Below, piece after piece: positions 7,204 to 16,259 of a stretch of DNA of 32,964 bases (positions are counted from its first letter, which is position 1; every line of letters starts with the position of its first letter). The DNA lies in NCBI GenBank assembly GCA_016939335.1, contig JAFGHC010000013.1:1-32964 (forward strand). Direction: 5' to 3'. The DNA is from Candidatus Saganbacteria bacterium (GTDB taxonomy: Bacteria > Margulisbacteria > WOR-1 > O2-12-FULL-45-9 > XYB2-FULL-48-7). The translations under genes were made by a program, and so were the position numbers. The notes below the pieces were generated by a model. The model did not search any database. It was not told where the DNA came from and saw only the letters and a program-made list of their open reading frames with translations.

Positions 7204-8046
7204 ATGCCAGTTGTCACCATGAAGGAACTGCTCGAAGCCGGTGTCCATTTCGGGCACCAGAGCAAGCGCTGGAACCCGAAGATGCAGCGCTACATCTATT
7301 CCGCCCGGAACGGGATCCACGTCATCGACCTGCACAAGACGATCCCCCTGATCGAAAAAGCCTATGAATTCGTGAAAAGCGTCTCGGGGGGCGGCGCCGT
7401 CCTCTTTGTCGGCACCAAGAAGCAGGCCCAGGAAGCGATCGAGGAAGAGGCCAAACGCTGCGGCATGTTTTACGTCAACCAGCGCTGGATGGGCGGCACG
7501 CTGACCAATTTCAAGACGCTGAAAAAGAACATCGCCCGCCTCAACGAGATCGAGAAAATGAAGGAGGACGGCACCTACGACCGCCTGCCGAAGAAAGAGG
7601 TCATCCTGCTCGAGCGCGAGCACCGCAAGCTGGTGCGCGGCCTGGGCGGCATCCGCCAGATGACCATCCTGCCGGCGGCTGTTTTCATTGTCGACACGCT
7701 CAAGGAGCAGACGGCGCTCAAGGAAGCCCGCCGGCTGAAGATCCCGGTCGTAGCGATCGTCGACACCAACACCGATCCCGACGAGGTCGATTACCCGATC
7801 ACGGGCAACGACGACGCAATCCGCTCGATCAAACTGCTGACCGGCCTGATCGCCGAGGCCTGCATCGCCGGCCGCGAGGTCGCCAAGCCGGTGGAAGAGT
7901 CCGCCGAAGGCGGCGAAGAGATCGCCGCGCCGCTCGAGGTCGAGGCGGCCGAGGCGCTGACCATGGAACAGCAGCTCGAAGAGACCGTCCTCGCGCACGT
8001 GATCGTGCCGAAGGAAGAAGAAGAGGAAAAGAGGGTAGGATTCTAA
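7204..8046 (+). CDS. rpsB: 30S ribosomal protein S2
   Basis: 280 residues. S2 binds the small subunit head-body junction. Family sequence is clear from the start: [92 protein letters not shown] and the end helix region [19 protein letters not shown]-terminal extension of about 55 residues is acidic (ends [10 protein letters not shown]), as in many lineages. The ATG at 7204 is chosen because AGGAGG lies 6 nt upstream; the TTG one codon earlier is too close. One base separates its stop from the tsf ATG, the usual rpsB-tsf pair. Confidence 0.98.
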   Translation: MPVVTMKELLEAGVHFGHQSKRWNPKMQRYIYSARNGIHVIDLHKTIPLIEKAYEFVKSVSGGGAVLFVGTKKQAQEAIEEEAKRCGMFYVNQRWMGGTLTNFKTLKKNIARLNEIEKMKEDGTYDRLPKKEVILLEREHRKLVRGLGGIRQMTILPAAVFIVDTLKEQTALKEARRLKIPVVAIVDTNTDPDEVDYPITGNDDAIRSIKLLTGLIAEACIAGREVAKPVEESAEGGEEIAAPLEVEAAEALTMEQQLEETVLAHVIVPKEEEEEKRVGF

Positions 8047-8047
8047 G

Positions 8048-8647
<600 letters not shown>

Positions 8648-8709
8648 CGCCAAGGTCCTTCTGCCCAACGGCAACCTCCTCCCCTTTCAGCAAGAACCGC
8701 CGGATAAAA

Positions 8710-9555
8710 TCAATAATCCCGATAATCTTTAACCCGATCAATTATCTGGTCAACGGAAAGGCCCTGTTGCTGCAGCATTATGACCTCAAGCGGCAGTTCG
8801 CGATATTTGGAAACCAATACATAACTCAGCAGGCCGACTATTTGCCCGGAGGTGAACTTGGCGAACTTTCTCAGGTTCTTTACCGTCTCGGGCAATTGCC
8901 GGACCGCCTGGTCGACTATTTCCGGCGACAGGTCAACATCGCACCGCCATGACTCGGTAAAACGATTGACCAGGCGGCAGCCGCGCCGCCGATTTTCTTC
9001 CACGGACTTGATAAGGGCGCAGATTTCTTCATCCGTAAAACCTTCCCTGACCAGTTCGGGCAGCACCTGGTAAGGGTCTCTGATATTATATTTCGCCGCA
9101 CGCTGCACCGACTTCAATATGCTGCAGATCCGCTCATTGGTAAAACCCGCCTTGACCAGCCCCGGCAGCGCCGAATAAGCCGCATCGATAGAATGTCCCA
9201 CCGCCTGATCAACCAACGTTAGAAGACCATAGATTCGCCTGGCATTCCACCCGAGTGCTCCTAATTCTCTCACCGCCCCCCTTAGTTTTGCGTATGACGA
9301 CTCAAGCACCGCGCTGGACCGATCCAGCGTCAGCGAAGCGCGCCAGGCCTTTGTCGCTTCGGCCGCAATCTTTAAAACGTCGCAAATCTGCGCCGGCGAA
9401 AACCCCGCGCTAAACAGTTCCGACAGCACTTCATCGGGGACCGGATGCTGAACGCAATTCTCTATATATTTCTTGTTTGAATTACACCCGGCAAGAAAGC
9501 CGAATGTCGCGGCCAAATAAGTTCTTTGATCGCCGCTTACATTCATATTGCCCAT
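8710..9555 (-). CDS. Unrecognised alpha-helical repeat protein
   Basis: 281 residues, family not recognised. It consists of about five degenerate helical repeats of 35-50 residues. The clearest units read LPGLVKAGFTNERICSILKSV, LPELVREGFTDEEICALIKSV and LSELFSAGFSPAQICDVLKIA, with looser copies RELGALGWNARRIYGLLTLV and a C-terminal GLSVDQIIDRV. The pattern is an L-P-x-L-V-x-x-G-F-T turn followed by an amphipathic helix I-C-x-x-I/L-K-S-V, as in HEAT-like scaffolds. The ATG at 9555 has AGGTGG 6 nt upstream. LAGC at 21-24 resembles a lipobox, but the preceding segment is too short and polar for a convincing signal. It is antisense to and convergent with tsf, in an island between tsf and polA. 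No catalytic motif is visible; a protein-binding scaffold is a guess. Confidence 0.7.
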   Translation of the reverse strand: MGNMNVSGDQRTYLAATFGFLAGCNSNKKYIENCVQHPVPDEVLSELFSAGFSPAQICDVLKIAAEATKAWRASLTLDRSSAVLESSYAKLRGAVRELGALGWNARRIYGLLTLVDQAVGHSIDAAYSALPGLVKAGFTNERICSILKSVQRAAKYNIRDPYQVLPELVREGFTDEEICALIKSVEENRRRGCRLVNRFTESWRCDVDLSPEIVDQAVRQLPETVKNLRKFAKFTSGQIVGLLSYVLVSKYRELPLEVIMLQQQGLSVDQIIDRVKDYRDY

Positions 9556-9693
9556 GTTGCCACCTCTTTATAGTTTGCGTTGTATGGTTTTCCGGCATCC
9601 TGGACACAGGCTTGGCCGCCCCTAGCGTTTGCCCGCCGGCCTAATACAACTCTGGTTATATATCGGCACCACTCCCACGGAAATTTCAATTTA

Positions 9694-9765
9694 TTCCTCG
9701 GGGAAATCTCGGCCAACGTCGTCATCCGGCGGTTCACCAGCTATCAGCTCGGGGAAAAGTCGTAG
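9694..9765 (+). pseudogene. Remnant of a second, diverged tsf 3' end
   Basis: 24 codons read [23 protein letters not shown] and stop, matching the end of tsf ([27 protein letters not shown]) with a 4-codon in-frame gap and two or three residue changes. Bases 9715-9761 match 8598-8644 with a single mismatch. Several codons differ only in the third base (GGC/GGG, GAG/GAA, TCC/TCG, stop TAA/TAG), so the fragment descends from a once-functional, diverged tsf rather than a recent copy. No start or upstream tsf sequence is visible. The rest of 9556-9769 shows nothing recognisable. Confidence 0.85.
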
Positions 9766-9769
9766 TCTA

Positions 9770-10333
9770 TCAGTCGTAGTAAGGGTGATGGATATGCAGT
9801 CCGGGGAACCGCGCGTATATTTTTTCCGTCCCGGTGTGACTGACCTTCGAGCACGTCAGGTCTAATTCTGCCACATGCGAGCCGGCGATTATTTTTATGA
9901 TGAATGGGACGCCGCCGTCACCAATAAAGGTGCCGCCCAGATCAAGTTTTTGCAACTGGTTTAAACTGACAAGCGGGCCCAGCCCGTTATTAGTCAGATG
10001 CATACACCCCACCAGGTCCAAATGGGTCAGCGTGGTTAAAACGGCAACATCAGGCACTCCCTGGTCGGTGATTTGGCCGCTTTCTAAAACCAGTCTTGTT
10101 ATTGAGGGTAAATATTTTAAATGCGGCAGATCTTTGTCTTCCGCCCGAAACAAATGAACACTGACCACTGAGCCGGAGGAATTGGCCTTAAGGTTCACGA
10201 TCCGCTGCTTAGGGATCATCCGTTTAATGAAGTTCTTTTCGCTCTCACCCGGCAGGGGGCGCGGAACATCCGAATGGATGACCGGCGGCCGCCCGATCCC
10301 TAAATATCTGCCTAGCCCGGAGATTATACCCAC
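9770..10333 (-). CDS. Leucine-rich-repeat-like protein
   Basis: 187 residues from a GTG with GAGAGG 7-8 nt upstream. A basic N-terminal part (GESEKNFIKRMIPKQRIV) is followed from about residue 75 by roughly four LRR units of the long, GTP-binding/RI-like or F-box-like type: LPSITRLVLESGQITDQGV, LTTLTHLDLVGCMHLTNNGL, LNQLQKLDLGGTFIGDGGV and SHVAELDLTCSKVSHTGT. No signal peptide or TM segment. It is transcribed toward the tsf remnant and the helical-repeat gene, both minus strand, and away from polA. Two repeat-scaffold proteins side by side suggest an accessory island with a protein-interaction role, but no function can be assigned. Confidence 0.7.
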   Translation of the reverse strand: MGIISGLGRYLGIGRPPVIHSDVPRPLPGESEKNFIKRMIPKQRIVNLKANSSGSVVSVHLFRAEDKDLPHLKYLPSITRLVLESGQITDQGVPDVAVLTTLTHLDLVGCMHLTNNGLGPLVSLNQLQKLDLGGTFIGDGGVPFIIKIIAGSHVAELDLTCSKVSHTGTEKIYARFPGLHIHHPYYD

Positions 10334-10418
10334 GATCTGCCTCTCTTTTGTCTATTCAAGCATTTACTATCATACATATATCGTCAATTTCCGGCAAATA
10401 TTTCAAATTTTCCCGGCC

Positions 10419-10447
10419 TTGTCGCCCCCGTCCAAATTCGCTATACT
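10419..10447 (+). promoter_or_regulatory. polA promoter, leaderless
   Basis: TTGTCG (10419-10424), a 17-nt spacer, TATACT (10442-10447), then 6 nt to the polA ATG. The predicted start of transcription is at or next to the ATG, and there is no Shine-Dalgarno sequence. Confidence 0.65.
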
Positions 10448-10453
10448 CCCTTT

Positions 10454-13147
10454 ATGGACCAGCACGGCCAGCGGATCATCCTGATCGACGGCAATTCCCT
10501 CGCTTACAGAGCTTTCTACGCCCTGCCCGACACCATGCGCTCGGCCAAAGGGCTGACGACCAACGCCATCTACGGCTTCACCACCATGCTCCTCAAGGTC
10601 CTGGACGAACAGCCCGAGTTCGTCGCCATCTCGTTCGACCGGCCGGAGCCGACGTTCCGGCACAAGGAGTATAAAGAATATAAAGCGACCCGCGAAAAAG
10701 CCCCCCCCACCCTGCACGAACAGCTCCCTTACATTAAAAAAATGGCCGAGGCTTTTGACATCCCAGTCTATGAGATCGCCGGGTTCGAAGCCGACGACGT
10801 GATCGGCACGCTGGCGCAGGCAGCGGCGGCGCAGGGCTTTGCGGTCGAGATACTGACGGGCGACCTCGATCCGCTGCAACTGGTCAACGATAAAATAAAG
10901 GTCCTGACGACCAGGAAAGGGATCACCGATACGGTGCTTTACGGCGAGAAAGAAGTTGCGGAGCGCTACGGCGGGCTCAAGCCGGGCCAGCTGATCGATT
11001 ACAAGTCGCTTAAGGGCGACACCTCGGACAATATTCCCGGCGTTCCCAAGGTCGGCGAAAAGACGGCGATCGAACTCTTGAAAGAATTCGGCACGCTGGA
11101 CAATATCTACAAGAATCTCGACAAGGTCAGAAAGCCGGCGCTCAAAGAGAACTTAAAAAATAATCTGGACAAGGCCGAGTTGAGCAAACGGCTGGCGACG
11201 ATCGTAACGGATGTGCCGCTGACGATCGACTTTCAGCGCGCCAGAAGAGGCGCGATCGACTGGGCGGGCAAGGTTATCCCGCTCTTCCAGGAACTTGACT
11301 TTGAAAGCCTGGCCAAAAAACACAGCAAAACCCCCGGGTTGTTCGACGCCGCCGCGGCGGTCGAGAAAAAGAGGGAAGAGATCGCCAGGTTCAACTTTAA
11401 GACCGTCAAAACCGAAACGGACCTGGCCGAACTGATCGCCGCGCTGGAGAAAGCCGACCACTTTGCTTTCGACCTTGAAACGACCGGCCTCGATGTTTTT
11501 AACGACCAGATCGTCGGGATCTCATTCTCCACGGAAGTGAAGTCTGCCTTTTATTTACCACTAAGGCACAAAGGCGCTAAGGGCCTCGAAGGAGCTTTAG
11601 AGAAACTCGAGCCGTTGTTCCGGTCCAACAAGCTCAAAATCGGGCATAATCTGAAGTTCGATATCGAAATGCTGAAAAACAACGGCGTTGAGGTCGCAGG
11701 ACCTTATTTCGATACGATGGTCGCCGCTTACCTGCTCGACCCAGTTTCCGGCAAATACTCGCTCAAGCACCTGGCCAAGCAGTTCCTCGGCCGCGAGATG
11801 ATCAAGCTGATGGAGCTGATCGGCGGGGACGCGAAGTATGAAGACTTTTCGCAGGTCCCGGTCGACGTGGCGACCGACTACGCCGGCAGCGACGCCGACG
11901 CCACCCTCGGCCTCTACGAAATTTTCCGGCTGGCGCTTCAGGCGCAGAAAATGGACAAGCTGTTCTACGAAGTTGAAATGCCGCTGCTCGCAGTCCTGAT
12001 CGGCATGGAGCGCGCGGGGATCGCGATCGATAAAAATATGCTGGCTGAAATGTCGAAAGAGCTGGCAAAAGAGATGAAGGAGCTCGAACGCCACATCTTC
12101 GCCATCGCCGGCGAGGTCTTCAATTTAAATTCGCCGAAACAGCTGGCCCACATCCTTTTCACCAAGCTGATGCTGCCGGTCAAGAAACGGACCAAGACCG
12201 GCCCGTCGACCGACGTCGAGGTGCTCGAAGAGCTGGCGGGCATGAAATTTGAGATCGCCGAGCGGCTGATGGACTACCGCCAGTACACCAAGCTGAAATC
12301 GACCTACATCGACGTTCTGCCAACCCTCATCAACCCGAAGACCGGGCGCATCCACACCTCTTTCAACCAGACGATCACCTCGACCGGGCGGCTGTCGAGC
12401 TCCGACCCCAATCTGCAAAACATCCCGGCCCGCGGCGAATGGGGCGAGCGCCTGCGTTCGGCCTTCGTGCCGGAGAAAAAAGGCTGGGTCATTCTGGCCG
12501 CCGATTATTCCCAAGTTGAATTGCGGATCCTGGCCCATCTCTCCGGCGACCCGGAGCTGGTCAGGGCGTTCCGGGAAGAGCGCGATGTCCATCAGGCGGC
12601 CGCCGACGAGCTCGGCATCTCCCGCGCGGCGGCCAAGACGGTCAACTTCGGCGTCATCTACGGCATCTCCGACTTCGGGCTGGCGAAACAGCTGAAGATA
12701 AAAAAGAGCGAAGCGGCCCAGTATATCGAGCGTTACTTCGCCCGGCACGCCGGCGTCCGGGCTTTCATTAATAAGACGATCGCCGAAGCCCGGGAGAACG
12801 AGTCCGTCATTACAATGCTGGGGCGCAAGCGGCCGATGCCCGACATCAACAGCCCGCACGGCGGCCTGCGCGCGGCGGCCGAGCGGATGGCGATCAACAC
12901 GCCGGTGCAGGGGAGCGCCGCCGACATGATCAAAATAGCAATGGTAAAGATCCACGCGCGACTCGCGACCCGCGACTCGCGACTTATATTGCAGGTCCAC
13001 GACGAGCTGGTGTTCGAATGCCCGAAGGAAGAACTTGAAACGGTCAAGAAGATAGTGAAAGATGAGATGGAAACCGCCCTCCCCCTCTCGGTCCCGGTCA
13101 AGGTCGACGTCGGCTACGGGCGCAGCTGGGCTGAAGCTAAGGGCTGA
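10454..13147 (+). CDS. polA: DNA polymerase I
   Basis: 897 residues, three domains. The 5'-3' exonuclease (1 to about 290) shows DGNSLAYRAF, FEADDVIGT, TGDLDPLQL and KGDTSDNIPGVPKVGEKTA. The 3'-5' proofreading domain keeps all DEDDy residues: D340 and E342 (DLETTGLD), D403 (GHNLKFD), Y476 and D480. The polymerase has motif A (AADYSQVELRIL, D684), motif B (R724, K728, F732, Y736) and motif C (VHDELVFE, D850-E851). So all three activities look intact. Oddities: the loop between the HxxxA helix and motif B is about 9 residues shorter than in E. coli, and two repeat-derived segments sit in frame at about 369-377 (PLRHKGAKG) and 835-845 (ARLATRDSRL). Its own promoter lies directly at the ATG. Confidence 0.98.
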   Translation: MDQHGQRIILIDGNSLAYRAFYALPDTMRSAKGLTTNAIYGFTTMLLKVLDEQPEFVAISFDRPEPTFRHKEYKEYKATREKAPPTLHEQLPYIKKMAEAFDIPVYEIAGFEADDVIGTLAQAAAAQGFAVEILTGDLDPLQLVNDKIKVLTTRKGITDTVLYGEKEVAERYGGLKPGQLIDYKSLKGDTSDNIPGVPKVGEKTAIELLKEFGTLDNIYKNLDKVRKPALKENLKNNLDKAELSKRLATIVTDVPLTIDFQRARRGAIDWAGKVIPLFQELDFESLAKKHSKTPGLFDAAAAVEKKREEIARFNFKTVKTETDLAELIAALEKADHFAFDLETTGLDVFNDQIVGISFSTEVKSAFYLPLRHKGAKGLEGALEKLEPLFRSNKLKIGHNLKFDIEMLKNNGVEVAGPYFDTMVAAYLLDPVSGKYSLKHLAKQFLGREMIKLMELIGGDAKYEDFSQVPVDVATDYAGSDADATLGLYEIFRLALQAQKMDKLFYEVEMPLLAVLIGMERAGIAIDKNMLAEMSKELAKEMKELERHIFAIAGEVFNLNSPKQLAHILFTKLMLPVKKRTKTGPSTDVEVLEELAGMKFEIAERLMDYRQYTKLKSTYIDVLPTLINPKTGRIHTSFNQTITSTGRLSSSDPNLQNIPARGEWGERLRSAFVPEKKGWVILAADYSQVELRILAHLSGDPELVRAFREERDVHQAAADELGISRAAAKTVNFGVIYGISDFGLAKQLKIKKSEAAQYIERYFARHAGVRAFINKTIAEARENESVITMLGRKRPMPDINSPHGGLRAAAERMAINTPVQGSAADMIKIAMVKIHARLATRDSRLILQVHDELVFECPKEELETVKKIVKDEMETALPLSVPVKVDVGYGRSWAEAKG
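11558..11583 (+). repeat. CACTAAGGCACAAAGG-type repeat inside polA
   Basis: This stretch of the polA exonuclease domain encodes PLRHKGAKG and matches one arm of the inverted repeat at 19374-19443. It is in frame and falls in a surface region of the 3'-5' exonuclease domain. Confidence 0.6.
12955..12984 (+). repeat. GCGACTCGCGACC tandem repeat inside polA
   Basis: Two and a half copies of a CGCGACTCGCGACC unit insert residues RLATRDSRL just before motif C. The E. coli protein also has several residues here, so the net insertion is small. Confidence 0.55.
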
Positions 13148-13162
13148 CCCATACCTGCCCAT

Positions 13163-13230
13163 AAACAACAAATTACAAATCACAAATAACAAACAATGCT
13201 AAATTACCGAATCATAAATGACCTAAACCG
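13163..13230. repeat. AT-rich element, left half-copy
   Basis: ACAACAAATTACAAATCAC, AAATAACAAACAATGC, TTACCGAATC and AATGACC match the left half of the elements at 6970 and 13706. It lies between the polA stop and the four-helix-bundle gene. Confidence 0.6.
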
Positions 13231-13270
13231 TCCAACCGGCACAACATTACACAGGGGCAAGAAGTTTTTC

Positions 13271-13627
13271 TTAATATTTCACGACACCACACTTAGATAA
13301 GATGGTGCTAAAGATCTTAATGAACTCCGTTGCCTCTTTAATCAAGCTTTCCTTCAAGCCGGCTTCCGAATCGTTTGGCGCAACCAGGCAGAGCCAATAA
13401 CGGCTTTCCTTCGCTTCTTTGCGTGAGATTTTAATTCGCATGATAAAATCCTTCTTGCTTAACGCCTCATTAGCTTCAATGTAGTTGGCGCCAACCGAAC
13501 CAGCGGCGCGAACAAGCTGACCGATATTTTCAACATTGGATATGGTCCTGGGCAAAAGTTTTGTAAGGTTATTCACCGCAGCCGCGTATTTTAATGTTCT
13601 CTCTTCAAGATCATATCGTTTGTCCAT
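13271..13627 (-). CDS. Four helix bundle protein (23S rRNA intervening-sequence/S23 type)
   Basis: 118 residues. The sequence matches the four-helix-bundle family first known as the protein encoded in 23S rRNA intervening sequences: YDLEERTLKYA near the start, LPRTISNVENIGQLVRAAGSVGANYIEANEA, KDFIMRIKISRKEAKESRYWL and a final helix LIKEATEFIKIFSTIL. Its function is unknown; the pentameric helical barrel may bind nucleic acid. The ATG at 13627 is preceded by AGGGGGTGCGG. The gene is an isolated accessory insertion, flanked by AT-rich repeats on both sides, between polA and the lpt operon. Its base composition is lower in GC than its neighbours. Its 5' leader resembles those of ORF6N genes at 19186 and 20664. 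Confidence 0.9.
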   Translation of the reverse strand: MDKRYDLEERTLKYAAAVNNLTKLLPRTISNVENIGQLVRAAGSVGANYIEANEALSKKDFIMRIKISRKEAKESRYWLCLVAPNDSEAGLKESLIKEATEFIKIFSTILSKCGVVKY

Positions 13628-13652
13628 ACCGCACCCCCTTCATTTTGCAGCA

Positions 13653-13702
13653 GCAATCTTATTGCCACGAGGGGAAGCCGGGGAAACGACGAAATCCCGT
13701 CG
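13653..13702 (-). promoter_or_regulatory. Two-hairpin 5' leader of the four-helix-bundle gene
   Basis: Hairpin one is GCAAT-CTT-ATTGC (13653-13665 on the plus strand), 26 nt before the ATG. Hairpin two is CGACG-AAATCC-CGTCG (13687-13702). The same pair, in the same order, precedes ORF6N genes at 19213-19291 and 20693-20808. Confidence 0.55.
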
Positions 13703-13705
13703 CAG

Positions 13706-13822
13706 GGAACTAAATAACAAATCACCGAAATTCTAATGTCCGAAACCGCCATGGTTTATTCTATTTGGTAATTACAATTTAGAATTTGTTTGTTATTTGA
13801 TGCTTGTTATTTGTTATTTAGT
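13706..13822. repeat. MITE-like AT-rich palindromic element
   Basis: The outer ends TAAATAACAAAT (13710 onward) and ATTTGTTATTTA (to 13820) are inverted. Inside are CACCGAAATTCTAATG, TTTGGTAATTAC and TTGTTTGTTATTTGATGC, also found at 6970-7121. The element supplies the TAA stop codon of the RNase H-fold gene that ends at 13814. Confidence 0.7.
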
Positions 13823-14197
13823 CGCCAAATAACGCTGCCCGATGATCACGGCCGCGTAATCGTCGACCGGCACGGGGACGGTCAAAAGTGAGACCGGCAC
13901 GAAGCGGCGCCACCCTTGCGGCGGATGCGCCCGCCAGTAAAGCTTGCGGGCCTGCCAGGTGGTGTCTTTTTCCGGAAAGAGGCTGATCGTCCGGGGCAGG
14001 TTAAGTTTTTTCAGCTCTTCGGCGATCGCCCGGCCATTGGCCGAATCCCCGATCACTATCCTCGCCGCTTCATGATAATGGGCGATCGCCCGGTGCAGTT
14101 CGCGCCGTTTGACGATCCGCTGCTCGACGACTTTGCCGTCCTTGCCGAACAGCGCCAGGCCGCATTTGTCCTTGCCGGGGTCGAGCGCCAGGATCAT
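13814..14197 (-). CDS. RNase H-fold/resolvase-like protein of the cyanobacterial DUF3084 neighbourhood
   Basis: 127 residues. It begins with the RNase H/YqgF-type strand ILALDPGKDKCGLALF (Asp6 as first metal ligand), followed by a variable region, then FPEKDTTWQARKLYW (Glu as second acidic residue) and a C-terminal VPVDDYAAVIIGQRYL (acidic residue before the last helix). This matches the layout of RuvX/YqgF-like nucleases, but it is a distinct, shorter branch that in Cyanobacteria also sits beside DUF3084. The true substrate is unknown; pre-16S processing or recombination are possibilities. The ATG overlaps the DUF3084 stop (ATGA). The stop codon comes from the downstream AT-rich repeat. Confidence 0.75.
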   Translation of the reverse strand: MILALDPGKDKCGLALFGKDGKVVEQRIVKRRELHRAIAHYHEAARIVIGDSANGRAIAEELKKLNLPRTISLFPEKDTTWQARKLYWRAHPPQGWRRFVPVSLLTVPVPVDDYAAVIIGQRYLATK

Positions 14198-15168
14198 CTG
14201 GCGCCCGTCCGGAAAGCGATCTCGAGGGGGCCGACCGCGTAAATATCTTTGCGCGCCACGACCCTGAGGCCGGTCGGCCGGGCCGACCCTTTGAGCTTGC
14301 CGGCCAGTTCGACGATCTGCGCGTACGGCAGGCTGCCGAGCGAGCCGGAGCGGTCGGGCAGCACGCCGGCCTCGATCGCGGCGCGGCGCGCCAGCGCCAG
14401 GATCCGCGTCACTTCCTGTTCGGCCTCCGGCGCGGTCAGGCGCGCGGCGATCTCGCCCGAGGCGATCTCCTGGTCCGCGTAATAGATCAGTTTGTTCTCC
14501 AGCGTCTCGAATTGCGCCGCCACCGCTTCGCCCCAGAGCGTGTTGCGCCGGGCAAGCAGTTTGACGACGAAAGACCGGTTCTCGCCGGTCAGGTCGTGGA
14601 CCGCCTGTTCAAAATCGGCCGGGTCGACCGCCACCAGCGGTTTTTTCCCCTTCAGCCCCGCGCCGCGCAGCACGGCGTCGGCCCCGGCCAGGATCTGATC
14701 GAGCCCCGCCTCGATCTTGGCCCGCTCCGGGCCGCCCTGGATGAGCGAGAGCGTGATCACCTCGCCTTTTCTCAAGACGAGCGCCCCCTGCCGCGTGACG
14801 GCGACCTCGCGGCGCGCGCGGGCGAGCTTGGCCTCGAGCGCCTGCTGTTCGTTCAGCTTGGCCCGGAGGGCGCGGTTGGCGGCGTCGAGCTCCGCCGTCT
14901 TTTCATTAATTTGCAGCTTGAGCTTTTCCAGCCCGAGGAAAGCGGTCCGGGCGTCCTGCGACACCGCGAGCAGGATCAGCATGGTGGAAAAAGCGATCAG
15001 GATCCCCGAGATCACGGTGATCGTCATGGCGGTGTGGCGCGGCCGCAGGTGAAAAACGGTCAGGCGGCGCTTGCCGATATACTTGCCGACGTAGTTGCCG
15101 ATGTAGGCGATCGCCCCGCCGATGACCAAGAGGACCAGTACCAGCTGGACGGCAAAGGGGAAGCTCAT
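14194..15168 (-). CDS. DUF3084 membrane protein
   Basis: 324 residues. Two N-terminal membrane segments (about 7-29 and 46-68) bracket the family-diagnostic GNYVGKYIGKRRLTVFHLRPRHTA. A coiled coil follows (about 75-125, LKLQINEKTAELDAANRAL), then a soluble domain with GALVLRKGEVITLSLIQGG. DUF3084 is characteristic of Cyanobacteria and their non-photosynthetic relatives; its function is unknown. Here it is translationally coupled to lptG upstream and to the RNase H-fold gene downstream. The position directly after LptG suggests an envelope role, perhaps in LPS export, but this is inference from context. Confidence 0.88.
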   Translation of the reverse strand: MSFPFAVQLVLVLLVIGGAIAYIGNYVGKYIGKRRLTVFHLRPRHTAMTITVISGILIAFSTMLILLAVSQDARTAFLGLEKLKLQINEKTAELDAANRALRAKLNEQQALEAKLARARREVAVTRQGALVLRKGEVITLSLIQGGPERAKIEAGLDQILAGADAVLRGAGLKGKKPLVAVDPADFEQAVHDLTGENRSFVVKLLARRNTLWGEAVAAQFETLENKLIYYADQEIASGEIAARLTAPEAEQEVTRILALARRAAIEAGVLPDRSGSLGSLPYAQIVELAGKLKGSARPTGLRVVARKDIYAVGPLEIAFRTGAR

Positions 15169-16259
15169 TGGTCCGCCGCCCGCGAGAGTATGTACCAGCC
15201 CAGCCCCCCCGTGATGACGTTCGGCAGCCAGGCGGCCAGCCCCGGCGCGAAAAACTTCAGTTCGCCGACCGCGACGCTGACCGAAGTCACCAGATAGTAG
15301 AAAAAGATGACCAGGATCGAGATCCCCAGCCCGACCGAACCGGAGGTCCGCCGCCCCGCGAGGCCGAGCGGCGCCCCCAGCAGGGCGAAGACGAGCGAGG
15401 CGAAGGGGATCGCCATCTTCAGATTGAGCTGGATGTTGAAGTCGGTGATGTCGGCCCCCATCTTCTGCTTGAGGGCGATGAACTCGCGCAGCTGCCTCAT
15501 GTTCATCTCGTCGGGATTGCGGTCGCCGACGAAGAAATCGGCGGGGGTGTACTTGATGGCGATCGACTGCTCCTTGAACTTGATCAAATGCTTATATTCG
15601 CCGGTTTCCGAAAGGATGTAGATGATCCCGTTCTTGAACAGCCACTGGCTCTTGTCCTTTTGCCAGGCCGCCTCCTCCGCGTTGATCAGCTGGGCGAGCT
15701 TCCCCTGGTCGAATTCCTGCACGATCACCCCCGACATCGTTTCCCCTTTCATGGTTCCGGCGTAGAAGATGCGCTTCAGCTCGCCCCGTTCGAGCTCCGG
15801 CAGGAAAACGTTCTTCTGCAGCTTCGGCGACTGCGTCGCGGCGGTCACGATCAAGAGGTCCTTGGCCGCCACGTTGGCCGCCGGCACGACGATCTCGGAA
15901 AAGGTCAGGTTGAGAAAGGAGACAAGCAGGCCGAGCGCCAGCACCGGCACGATCAGCCGGTAGAGGGAGATGCCGTGCGCCTTGAAGGCGATCACTTCGC
16001 TGTCGTGCGAGAGGCGCGAGAACGCCATCAGGGCGGCGAGCAGGGTCGCCATCGGGAAAATGTAGACCACGATCCCCGGCAGGCGGAAAAGGAAGATCTG
16101 GACGGCGGTCAGGACCGGCATCCCCTTGAGCACCACCGCGCGGACCAGTTCCAGCAGGCCCATCGACGAGGAGAGGATGGCGGTGAACGACCCCAACCCG
16201 AAAAGGAACGGCTCGAGCAGTTCGCGGAAGATATAACGGTCGACCGTTCTGAAGATCAA
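15165..16259 (-). CDS. lptG: LptF/LptG-family permease
   Basis: 364 residues, YjgP/YjgQ family, the transmembrane half of the LptBFG exporter that extracts lipopolysaccharide from the inner membrane. Membrane segments appear near 15-35, 55-80, 100-125 and three more at the C-terminus (about 275-355), with the periplasmic beta-jellyroll between them. Family motifs include VDRYIFRELLEPF at the start, FRLPGIVVYIFPMATLLAALMAFSRLSHDSE and EIVVPAANVAAKD. The start is TTG at 16259, overlapping the lptB TGA (TTGA). Only one such permease is in the window; whether it works as a homodimer or has a partner elsewhere cannot be seen. Confidence 0.93.
   Translation of the reverse strand: MIFRTVDRYIFRELLEPFLFGLGSFTAILSSSMGLLELVRAVVLKGMPVLTAVQIFLFRLPGIVVYIFPMATLLAALMAFSRLSHDSEVIAFKAHGISLYRLIVPVLALGLLVSFLNLTFSEIVVPAANVAAKDLLIVTAATQSPKLQKNVFLPELERGELKRIFYAGTMKGETMSGVIVQEFDQGKLAQLINAEEAAWQKDKSQWLFKNGIIYILSETGEYKHLIKFKEQSIAIKYTPADFFVGDRNPDEMNMRQLREFIALKQKMGADITDFNIQLNLKMAIPFASLVFALLGAPLGLAGRRTSGSVGLGISILVIFFYYLVTSVSVAVGELKFFAPGLAAWLPNVITGGLGWYILSRAADQ

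Noticed and set aside
9580-9765. 61-codon plus-strand gene ending in GEKS
   Set aside because: Only its last 24 codons have meaning, as a tsf remnant; no SD or promoter before the ATG.
12125-13192. 355-codon minus-strand frame opposite polA
   Set aside because: Antisense shadow of the polymerase domain.
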